DNA of 64,000 bases, from the NCBI GenBank assembly GCA_004346725.1, contig SMDE01000015.1:62001-126000 (forward strand), written 5' to 3'. Under the pieces are notes generated by a model. That model was not told the origin of the DNA. It searched no databases and worked only from the letters and a program-made list of their open reading frames with translations. Shown one piece after another: positions 57,979 through 64,000 of the stretch (position 1 is the first letter of the stretch; every line of letters begins with the position of its first letter). The stretch comes from Phytobacter diazotrophicus. Lineage in GTDB: Bacteria > Pseudomonadota > Gammaproteobacteria > Enterobacterales > Enterobacteriaceae. A program made the position numbers and the translations under genes.

Positions 57979-58024
57979 GTCGCGTGAATCATAAGCAGTT
58001 AGGTGATCTTCCTCGAAATTCTTG

Positions 58025-58052
58025 TTGCGCTGCGTTCTTAAATCAGTAATAT
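58025..58052 (+). promoter_or_regulatory. Promoter of the tRNA-Lys/Val array
   Basis: TTGCGC and TAATAT are 16 bp apart, followed by a GC-rich discriminator (GCCGCCG) typical of stable RNA promoters. The first tRNA starts 50 bases on. Confidence 0.65.
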
Positions 58053-58102
58053 ATGCCGCCGTTGCCACGGGATATCAAACAAACCAAAAGCAACGCAAAA
58101 GT

Positions 58103-58178
58103 GGGTCGTTAGCTCAGTTGGTAGAGCAGTTGACTTTTAATCAATTGGTCGCAGGTTCGAATCCTGCACGACCCACCA
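58103..58178 (+). tRNA. lysT: tRNA-Lys(TTT)
   Basis: A 76-nt cloverleaf with anticodon TTT in CTTTTAA and encoded CCA. First gene of the array. The four lysine copies are identical; the symbol follows position. Confidence 0.95.
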
Positions 58179-58202
58179 ATCTTTCTGGTGGAAAGCAGTA
58201 GT

Positions 58203-58279
58203 TAAACGTAAAGGATAACGTTGCGTCAGCAACGGCCCGTAGGGCGAGGCAAAGCCGAGTCATCCTGCACGACCCACCA
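58203..58279 (+). repeat. tRNA-Lys spacer repeat, copy 1
   Basis: The spacer contains AACGGCCCGTAGGGCGAGGC and ends with the last 19 or so bases of tRNA-Lys (TCCTGCACGACCCACCA). It is a partial duplication of the tRNA 3' end without the rest of the gene. Confidence 0.8.
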
Positions 58280-58304
58280 CTAAGTCAGTATCCAGCGTAG
58301 TATC

Positions 58305-58380
58305 GGGTGATTAGCTCAGCTGGGAGAGCACCTCCCTTACAAGGAGGGGGTCGGCGGTTCGATCCCGTCATCACCCACCA
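58305..58380 (+). tRNA. valT: tRNA-Val(TAC)
   Basis: A 76-nt cloverleaf with anticodon TAC, acceptor stem GGGTGAT and encoded CCA. It is the only valine tRNA in the array. Confidence 0.95.
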
Positions 58381-58383
58381 CTC

Positions 58384-58459
58384 GGGTCGTTAGCTCAGTT
58401 GGTAGAGCAGTTGACTTTTAATCAATTGGTCGCAGGTTCGAATCCTGCACGACCCACCA
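58384..58459 (+). tRNA. lysW: tRNA-Lys(TTT)
   Basis: A 76-nt copy identical to the first lysine tRNA, only three bases after tRNA-Val. Confidence 0.95.
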
Positions 58460-58480
58460 ATTTAACGCTTTACTCCAGTG

Positions 58481-58556
58481 TTAAACGTGAAGGATCTCGT
58501 TGCGTTAGCAACGGCCGAATGGCGATGCAAAGCCGAGTCATCCTGCACGATCCACA
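58481..58556 (+). repeat. tRNA-Lys spacer repeat, copy 2 (diverged)
   Basis: Same unit as copy 1, starting TTAAACGTGAAGGAT. The tRNA-end part is mutated (CACGATCCACA), so it no longer encodes CCA. Confidence 0.7.
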
Positions 58557-58601
58557 GCTTTATGTGGTTCCGAGTAAAAATCTTTCAGATGACACCCGTA
58601 T

Positions 58602-58677
58602 GGGTCGTTAGCTCAGTTGGTAGAGCAGTTGACTTTTAATCAATTGGTCGCAGGTTCGAATCCTGCACGACCCACCA
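58602..58677 (+). tRNA. tRNA-Lys(TTT)
   Basis: A 76-nt identical lysine tRNA copy, fourth tRNA of the array. Confidence 0.95.
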
Positions 58678-58699
58678 ATTCCAAGGTGGTCACTGGTAG

Positions 58700-58776
58700 A
58701 GAACGTGAAGGATAAAGTTGCGTCAGCAGCGGCCCGTAGGGCGAGACGAAGCCGAGCCATCCTGCACGACCCACCA
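58700..58776 (+). repeat. tRNA-Lys spacer repeat, copy 3
   Basis: Contains AACGTGAAGGAT, GCGGCCCGTAGGGCGAGACG and the tRNA-Lys 3' end with CCA. Confidence 0.75.
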
Positions 58777-58809
58777 CTCTGAATGATTAAAGCAGTAAAA
58801 TCCCGCAAG

Positions 58810-58885
58810 GGGTCGTTAGCTCAGTTGGTAGAGCAGTTGACTTTTAATCAATTGGTCGCAGGTTCGAATCCTGCACGACCCACCA
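58810..58885 (+). tRNA. tRNA-Lys(TTT)
   Basis: A 76-nt identical lysine tRNA copy, last intact tRNA of the array, followed by a terminator. Confidence 0.95.
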
Positions 58886-58890
58886 ATGTA

Positions 58891-58917
58891 AAAAAGCGCC
58901 CTAAAGGCGCTTTTTTG
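58891..58917 (+). terminator. Terminator after the last tRNA-Lys
   Basis: AAAAAGCGCC and GGCGCTTTTTT pair around CTAAA, followed by a T run. Confidence 0.92.
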
Positions 58918-59061
58918 CTATCTGCAATATACAAGATTCGACAAAATTGTCGGGAACAATTTTGAACAACGCGATAACGTTGGCCCGAAGGGTGAGTCTC
59001 AGGATGAGACGAGTACACCTGCTGCAGGTTCGGGTCGAACGCAGTGAAACAACGGAGCCGC
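58918..59061. other. Spacer between the two terminators
   Basis: About 140 bases without a gene. It includes an inverted repeat GACAAAATTGTC with GGGAACAATTTTG, and a T-arm-like piece GCAGGTTCGGGTCGAA that may be another decayed tRNA fragment. Confidence 0.4.
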
Positions 59062-59160
59062 CTGCGGCGACGGCCCGAAGGGCGAGGCGAAGCCGAGTCA
59101 TCCTGCACGACCCACCAATGTAAAAATGGCGCTGGCGGCGCTTTTTTGCTATCTGCAATG
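59062..59160 (+). repeat. Vestigial tRNA-Lys end with a second terminator
   Basis: Spacer repeat copy 4 (ACGGCCCGAAGGGCGAGGCG) is followed by a tRNA-Lys 3' end with CCA at 59101-59117. After it come the bases ATGTAAAAA and a terminator hairpin (GGCGCTGGCGGCGCTTTTTT), then TTGCTATCTGCAAT. The same order follows the last intact tRNA, so this is a duplicated block whose tRNA body was lost. Confidence 0.75.
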
Positions 59161-59239
59161 CGCCCATTCATCGCTTTCCCTTGCACTCCATCACCCATCC
59201 GTTCATTTCTTGTGACTTTTACCCCTTAATCCGCTATCT

Positions 59240-59257
59240 TGTTTAGTATATAAAACA
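59240..59257 (+). promoter_or_regulatory. NadR operator upstream of nadA
   Basis: TGTTTA-GTATAT-AAAACA differs at one base from the NadR consensus TGTTTA-N6-TAAACA. It lies 73 bases before the nadA start, where NadR represses nadA-pnuC in relatives. Confidence 0.7.
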
Positions 59258-59329
59258 CATTCGCCTTACCTTTGCCGCGCTGTCGTAAAAGAAAGGCATT
59301 TTGTTAAGCCAGTAAAACGAGTAAGCATG

Positions 59330-60373
59330 ATGAGCGTAATGTTCGATCCGCAAGCCGCAATCTATCCTTTTCCCCCTAAGCCTCTCCCGCTGAGCCGTGA
59401 TGAAAAAGAATTTTATCGGAAAAAAATCAAACGCCTGTTAAAAGAGCGTGATGCCGTGATGGTTGCGCACTACTACACGGACCCGGAAATTCAGCAACTG
59501 GCGGAAGAGACGGGTGGCTGTATTTCTGACTCACTTGAGATGGCGCGCTTTGGAGCCAAACATCTGGCCTCAACGCTGCTGGTCGCGGGCGTGCGCTTTA
59601 TGGGTGAAACCGCCAAAATCCTCAGTCCCGAAAAAACCATCCTTATGCCGACACTCAACGCCGAGTGTTCGCTGGATTTGGGCTGTCCGATTGAGGAGTT
59701 CAGCGCTTTTTGCGATGCGCATCCGGACCGGACCGTTGTGGTGTACGCCAACACCTCAGCGGCAGTGAAAGCCCGTGCTGACTGGGTCGTGACATCGAGT
59801 ATTGCCGTTGAGTTGATTGAACATCTGGATAGCCTCGGCGAGAAAATCATCTGGGCGCCTGACCGCCATCTCGGCAGCTACGTACAGAAACAAACGGGTG
59901 CGGATGTACTGTGCTGGCAAGGGGCCTGCATCGTACATGACGAATTTAAAACACAGGCGCTGATTCGCATGAAGGCGCTTTATCCGGATGCCGCCATCCT
60001 GGTGCACCCCGAATCTCCGGACTCTGTGGTCAAACTGGCCGATGCGGTCGGTTCCACCAGCCAGTTGATCAATGCCGCAAAAACACTTCCACATAAGCAA
60101 CTGATTGTCGCCACTGACCGCGGTATCTTTTATAAAATGCAGCAGGCGGTGCCAGAGAAAGAGTTACTTGAGGCGCCGACCGCCGGGGAGGGAGCAACCT
60201 GCCGTAGCTGTGCTCACTGCCCGTGGATGGCAATGAATGGTCTGAAAGCCATTGCCGAAGGGCTGGAGAACGGCGGCGCGGCGCACGAGATCCATGTCGA
60301 TGCCGCGCTGCGTGAAGGCGCTTTGTTGCCACTGAACCGTATGTTGGATTTTGCGGCTACACTACGTTCTTAA
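59330..60373 (+). CDS. nadA: Quinolinate synthase
   Basis: Condenses iminoaspartate with dihydroxyacetone phosphate to quinolinate in NAD synthesis, 347 residues as in E. coli. The three [4Fe-4S] ligands are Cys113 ([10 protein letters not shown]), Cys200 ([10 protein letters not shown]) and Cys297 ([10 protein letters not shown] region). The second of two adjacent ATG codons is used by homology (MSVMFDP). pnuC follows 37 bases later in the same transcript, so synthesis and uptake of NAD precursors are controlled together by NadR. Confidence 0.97.
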   Translation: MSVMFDPQAAIYPFPPKPLPLSRDEKEFYRKKIKRLLKERDAVMVAHYYTDPEIQQLAEETGGCISDSLEMARFGAKHLASTLLVAGVRFMGETAKILSPEKTILMPTLNAECSLDLGCPIEEFSAFCDAHPDRTVVVYANTSAAVKARADWVVTSSIAVELIEHLDSLGEKIIWAPDRHLGSYVQKQTGADVLCWQGACIVHDEFKTQALIRMKALYPDAAILVHPESPDSVVKLADAVGSTSQLINAAKTLPHKQLIVATDRGIFYKMQQAVPEKELLEAPTAGEGATCRSCAHCPWMAMNGLKAIAEGLENGGAAHEIHVDAALREGALLPLNRMLDFAATLRS

Positions 60374-60410
60374 TGAGGAAAAATGCGTAGGAATACGCTC
60401 TGGGGAAAAG

Positions 60411-61130
60411 ATGGATTTTTTTAGCACACAGAATATTTTGGTACATATCCCGATCGGCGCCGGAGGCTACGATCTTTCATGGATTGAAGCAGTAGGGACG
60501 GTGGCGGGACTGTTATGCATCTGGCTCGCCAGCCTGGAAAAAATCAGTAATTACGCATTTGGCTTAATCAACGTAACGCTGTTTGCCATTATCTTCTTCC
60601 AGATCCAGCTCTACGCCAGCCTGTTGCTCCAGCTGTTTTTCTTTGCCGCCAATATCTACGGCTGGTACGCCTGGTCGCGGCAAACAACCGCCAACGAGGC
60701 AGTTCTGCAAATCCGCTGGTTGCCTTTACCCAAGGCTTTAGCCTGGCTGGTTGTCTGCGCGCTTGCTATCGGTTTTATGACCTTCTTTATCGATCCGGTC
60801 TTTGCAGTGCTCACGCGCGTGGCGGTCTCGATGATGCAGACGGTGGGGCTGAATGTGGCGATGCCCGAACTGCAGCCAGACGCCTTCCCGTTCTGGGATT
60901 CCTGCATGATGGTACTTTCCATCGTCGCCATGGTTTTGATGACGCGGAAATATGTCGAGAACTGGCTGCTGTGGGTCATTATCAATGTCATCAGCGTGGT
61001 GATTTTTGCCCTGCAAGGCGTCTGGGCCATGTCGCTGGAATATATGATTCTGACCTTTATCGCACTCAACGGTAGCCGGATGTGGATAAATAGCGCCCGT
61101 GAGCGCGGCTCTCACGCGTTCTCGAACTAA
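60411..61130 (+). CDS. pnuC: PnuC, nicotinamide riboside transporter
   Basis: Facilitative importer of nicotinamide riboside, 239 residues with seven membrane helices. The substrate-binding aromatic motif WYAW ([10 protein letters not shown]) lies near 86-95, and the WINSARERG tail follows the last helix. GGGG stands five bases before the ATG at 60411; an in-frame start at 60351 lies inside nadA and was rejected. Its end overlaps the convergent zitB by four bases. Confidence 0.96.
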   Translation: MDFFSTQNILVHIPIGAGGYDLSWIEAVGTVAGLLCIWLASLEKISNYAFGLINVTLFAIIFFQIQLYASLLLQLFFFAANIYGWYAWSRQTTANEAVLQIRWLPLPKALAWLVVCALAIGFMTFFIDPVFAVLTRVAVSMMQTVGLNVAMPELQPDAFPFWDSCMMVLSIVAMVLMTRKYVENWLLWVIINVISVVIFALQGVWAMSLEYMILTFIALNGSRMWINSARERGSHAFSN

Positions 61131-62065
61131 TGATGGTGTGAATGGCTGTGGTCTGGCTGCGTCTCGCTGAGATGGCAGTCAGGCCCGCTACAGGGCTGGT
61201 ACTCCATCTGAATGGTGACATGCTCAATCTGATAGTGATGCACCAGAAAATGTTCAATTTGCCGCAGTAGTCCGTCGTGATCGTGTGGTGGAATAACCTG
61301 GACATGTAACGTCATCAGCGCTTTTTCTCCCACCAGCCAGACATGTACATGATGTACATCGCGCACTTCGCTAATGGCCCGCCGCAGATGCCGTTTCAGG
61401 GCGTTGATATCCAGTGAAGTGGGCGCTCCCTCCAGCAATTCATTGACGCTTTCACGCAAGAGTGCCCACGCGCTGCGTAATACCAGCACCGAGACCAGTA
61501 TCGAAAGTATCGGGTCGGCGGGTGTCCAGCCGGTAAACATAATGATCAGCGCAGCGGCAATGGCGCCCACGGAGCCCAGCAGATCGCCAAGAACATGCAG
61601 GGCTGCCGCCCGGACATTCAAATTCCGTTCTTCATTACCACGATGCAGCAGCCAGAATGCCAGGATATTCGCCAGCAATCCCATGACGGCAATCACCATC
61701 ATTGTCATACCTGCCACGGGTTGAGGATGGTAGAAGCGCTGAATGGCTTCCCAGACGATAAAAAAAGTAATCAATACAAGCGCAATGGCATTAATAAAGG
61801 CAGCCAGTGTGGTCAGACGAAGCCAGCCAAAAGTGCGTTGGGGTCCTGCGGTGCGGTGGGCAAAATGCACTGCCAGCAGAGCAAAAAAGAGTGCAGCAGC
61901 ATCCGTCAGCATATGCCCGGCATCGGCCAGTAACACCAGTGAGCCTGAAACCAGTCCCCCCACCACCTCGACCAACATGAACAATGCTGTGACGCTAAAG
62001 GCCAGAAGTAATCGCCGCGCATTGGCGTCAGCAGGGAGATGAGAGTGAGAGTGTGAATGCGCCAT
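61127..62065 (-). CDS. zitB: ZitB zinc exporter (cation diffusion facilitator)
   Basis: Proton-driven zinc efflux protein, 312 residues with six membrane helices and a cytoplasmic C-terminal domain. Metal-site residues are in [19 protein letters not shown] near 47-65 and in [13 protein letters not shown] near 153-165. His-rich ends ([10 protein letters not shown] at the N-terminus, HSHSHHH at the C-terminus) bind zinc. It is convergent with pnuC; the ribosome site is weak. Likely zinc-induced. Confidence 0.96.
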   Translation of the reverse strand: MAHSHSHSHLPADANARRLLLAFSVTALFMLVEVVGGLVSGSLVLLADAGHMLTDAAALFFALLAVHFAHRTAGPQRTFGWLRLTTLAAFINAIALVLITFFIVWEAIQRFYHPQPVAGMTMMVIAVMGLLANILAFWLLHRGNEERNLNVRAAALHVLGDLLGSVGAIAAALIIMFTGWTPADPILSILVSVLVLRSAWALLRESVNELLEGAPTSLDINALKRHLRRAISEVRDVHHVHVWLVGEKALMTLHVQVIPPHDHDGLLRQIEHFLVHHYQIEHVTIQMEYQPCSGPDCHLSETQPDHSHSHHH

Positions 62066-62184
62066 AATGAGCCGTCCCGTGTAATTGGCGTTAGCAGCGT
62101 CTTACATCATTGCAGATCTTTTGCTAATCAGCAGAAAAAATTGAGGAGAGCCGAAGCTCTCCCCATTTTGGCCGCAGACTATTT

Positions 62185-62565
62185 TTACTGCGTTGTGCCG
62201 TCGGTTTTGGTATCTGTGTCATTGTTAATACCGTTACCGGTCTGAACTTTCTTATTGATATCCGGACACTTACCGTCTTTACACTGAGAGTTTTTATGGA
62301 TCTCATCTTTTGTCATGTGCTTAGTACCGACATGAGAGTTGGTGTGTTTCTCCGTGTTCAGTTTCATGCCTGAAGAATCAGAACCATTTGTTGAGGTATT
62401 TGGCGCAAGGTTCTCTTTCGCATCCGGCGCTGTCTGTCCCGCGCTGGCGGCGGCGTTTGCCTGACCATTATTGTTTTGAGAGGTAGAATCCGCAGCGAAT
62501 GCCGCACCGCTTGCCAGGGTCAGAGTTGTCGTCAAGAAAAGTGTCGCTAATTTATTCATTTTCAT
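62185..62565 (-). CDS. ybgS: YbgS, small secreted Asn/Asp-rich protein
   Basis: A 126-residue homeobox-annotated but really uncharacterised periplasmic protein. A signal peptide covers residues 1-25 (LASGAAFAA cleavage). The mature part is low-complexity and rich in Asn, Asp, Thr and Lys. One Cys pair stands in [12 protein letters not shown], followed by [17 protein letters not shown]. The ATG at 62565 is seven bases after GGAG and gives the E. coli length; the preceding ATG at 62568 is possible. It lies alone between zitB and the aroG promoter. Function unknown. Confidence 0.85.
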   Translation of the reverse strand: MKMNKLATLFLTTTLTLASGAAFAADSTSQNNNGQANAAASAGQTAPDAKENLAPNTSTNGSDSSGMKLNTEKHTNSHVGTKHMTKDEIHKNSQCKDGKCPDINKKVQTGNGINNDTDTKTDGTTQ

Positions 62566-62798
62566 CATGATGCTCCTGTTCTGGTCATTGTTTACCGATA
62601 CGAATCATCGGCCTGACATGCGCGAACGAACTATCACGCTCAGTAGTGAAACATGTTATATACTGCCGAATAAGGCAGAATATAATCTTGAAAAATAAAT
62701 TAAACTAAGTATTAACACTTAAAAAGTGTAGCGTCGTTATCGCTATTCGCTACTTTCTGGCGGTTTTTAGGGGAATTCCAGGAATTTTCTGCCCGAAC

Positions 62799-62816
62799 TG
62801 TAAATTCGCGTTTACA
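62799..62816 (+). promoter_or_regulatory. TyrR box upstream of aroG
   Basis: TGTAAATTCGCGTTTACA matches the strong TyrR box TGTAAA-N6-TTTACA at every fixed position. Its right half overlaps the -35 region of the promoter at 62811, so bound TyrR would block RNA polymerase. Confidence 0.88.
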
Positions 62817-62839
62817 CTACCTGACTGACAAGTTAGATT
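62811..62839 (+). promoter_or_regulatory. aroG promoter
   Basis: TTTACA and TAGATT are exactly 17 bp apart, 48 bases before the aroG start. Confidence 0.7.
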
Positions 62840-62886
62840 GGAGAGATTGCATTCATTAAAATAAGTATGGCAACGCTGGAACGATC

Positions 62887-63939
62887 ATGAATTATCAGAA
62901 CGACGATTTACGCATTAAAGAGATCAACGAGTTATTACCTCCTGTCGCGCTTCTTGAGAAGTTTCCTGCTACCGAAACTGCGGCCAAAACGGTCTCTCAT
63001 GCCCGCAAAGCGATTCACAAAATTTTGAAAGGCAATGACGATCGCCTGCTGGTGGTGATTGGCCCGTGCTCTATTCACGATCCGGCTGCGGCCAAGGAGT
63101 ACGCAGCGCGTCTGCTGACGCTGCGTGAAGAGCTCCAGGGTGAGCTGGAAATCGTGATGCGCGTTTACTTTGAAAAACCGCGCACCACCGTCGGCTGGAA
63201 AGGGCTCATCAACGATCCGCACATGGATAACAGCTTCCAAATCAACGATGGCCTGCGCATTGCGCGTAAGTTATTGCTGGATATCAATGACAGCGGATTA
63301 CCGGCTGCCGGTGAATTCCTTGACATGATCACCCCGCAGTACGTTGCCGACCTGATGAGCTGGGGCGCTATTGGCGCGCGTACCACTGAATCCCAGGTTC
63401 ACCGTGAGCTGGCCTCTGGCCTTTCTTGCCCGGTGGGATTCAAAAACGGCACTGACGGCACCATCAAAGTCGCCATTGACGCGATCAATGCGGCGGGAGC
63501 GCCACACTGCTTCCTCTCCGTGACCAAATGGGGTCACTCCGCGATTGTTAACACCAGCGGGAATGGCGACTGCCATATCATTCTGCGCGGTGGTAAAGAG
63601 CCGAACTACAGTGCAAAACATGTAGCAGAAGTAAAAGTGGGGCTGGAAAAAGCCGGTCTGCCTGCACAGGTGATGATTGATTTCAGCCATGCGAACTCCA
63701 GCAAGCAGTTCAAAAAGCAGATGGAAGTGGGGGCAGATGTCTGTCAGCAGATTGCTGGCGGCGAGAAAGCAATTATCGGCGTGATGATTGAAAGCCACCT
63801 GGTGGAAGGCAATCAGAGTCTCGAAAGTGGCGAACCGCTGGTCTATGGCAAGAGCGTGACCGATGCCTGCATTGGCTGGGAAGATACCGACACGGTCCTC
63901 CGTCAACTAGCGGCAGCAGTAAAAGCGCGTCGCCAGTAA
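62887..63939 (+). CDS. aroG: DAHP synthase, phenylalanine-sensitive
   Basis: First step of the shikimate pathway, joining phosphoenolpyruvate and erythrose-4-phosphate; 350 residues as in E. coli AroG. Active-site motifs are VIGPCSIHDP near 57-66, YFEKPRTTVGWKG near 94-106, GARTTESQ near 163, KNGTDGT, and the metal ligands in DFSHANSSKQ. The Ser near position 180 used in Phe inhibition is present (GLSCPVGF). TyrR with Phe or Trp is the expected repressor through the box at 62799. Confidence 0.97.
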   Translation: MNYQNDDLRIKEINELLPPVALLEKFPATETAAKTVSHARKAIHKILKGNDDRLLVVIGPCSIHDPAAAKEYAARLLTLREELQGELEIVMRVYFEKPRTTVGWKGLINDPHMDNSFQINDGLRIARKLLLDINDSGLPAAGEFLDMITPQYVADLMSWGAIGARTTESQVHRELASGLSCPVGFKNGTDGTIKVAIDAINAAGAPHCFLSVTKWGHSAIVNTSGNGDCHIILRGGKEPNYSAKHVAEVKVGLEKAGLPAQVMIDFSHANSSKQFKKQMEVGADVCQQIAGGEKAIIGVMIESHLVEGNQSLESGEPLVYGKSVTDACIGWEDTDTVLRQLAAAVKARRQ

Positions 63940-64000
63940 CTACATTTCATCTTTTGGCCTGTCTCTTTGTTGGCTGCATTGTTGGCTGCACTCAGAAACC
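63940..64000. other. Sequence after aroG up to the window end
   Basis: No gene or clear terminator in these 61 bases. A short tandem repeat (TTGTTGGCTGCA, TTGTTGGCTGCA) is present and the end resembles part of an ERIC-type repeat that would continue beyond the window. Confidence 0.4.

Noticed and set aside
58103-58885. Regularly spaced tRNA-Lys copies as a CRISPR-like array
   Set aside because: The repeats are complete tRNA genes with spacer units that are themselves related; spacers are not unique and no cas genes are present.

Overview
The window is a chromosomal segment from a member of the Enterobacteriaceae. Gene order and protein sequences follow the Escherichia coli/Salmonella backbone from the glnX tRNA cluster through asnB, nag, fur, kdp, sdh-suc, cyd and tol-pal to aroG. 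Several local differences argue against E. coli or Salmonella: chiPQ are present, dtpD, ybgA and abrB are missing, the mngRAB position holds other genes, and the NagE membrane domain is of a different type. A relative such as Enterobacter, Kosakonia or another close genus is likely; the genus is an inference.

Layout. 1-1540: an unrecognised membrane protein gene, then a seven-tRNA operon (Met, Leu, four Gln, Met) read leftward from a strong promoter with a GC-rich discriminator. 1768-10213: asnB and the N-acetylglucosamine regulon, nagBACD divergent from nagE, with two NagC operators around a CRP site and an ERIC element between nagC and nagD. 10392-17005: glnS, the chitoporin pair chiPQ with a ChiX-complementary leader, fur with its uof leader ORF, fldA, LexA-linked ybfE, and ybfF. 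17107-27698: seqA-pgm, then the potassium operon kdpFABC-kdpDE with ybfA divergent. 27983-33290: a compact run phr-ybgI-pxpBCA-nei that joins DNA repair to 5-oxoproline hydrolysis. 33389-45107: gltA divergent from sdhCDAB-sucABCD (TCA cycle), with palindromic repeats between sdhB and sucA and between sucB and sucC, and a probable SdhX 3'UTR RNA.

45106-48251 is the main accessory locus: an HxlR-type regulator divergent from an MFS transporter and a group II PLP-dependent decarboxylase. It occupies the place of mngRAB in E. coli K-12 and looks like a self-contained efflux/decarboxylation cassette of unknown substrate. 48252-57938: a long leader holding a perfect FNR site inside a candidate 25-codon ORF, then cydABX-ybgE (cytochrome bd) and ybgC-tolQRAB-pal-cpoB (envelope integrity). 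58103-59160: a lysine/valine tRNA array whose spacers carry repeated copies of the tRNA-Lys 3' end. 59240-63939: NadR-boxed nadA-pnuC, zitB, ybgS and TyrR-boxed aroG.

Nearly everything is conserved housekeeping. The parts worth a second look are the 45-48 kb cassette, the candidate micro-ORF before cydA, the tRNA-Lys spacer repeats, the islet next to glnX, and the mosaic NagE. No CRISPR array, intact transposase or prophage was seen.
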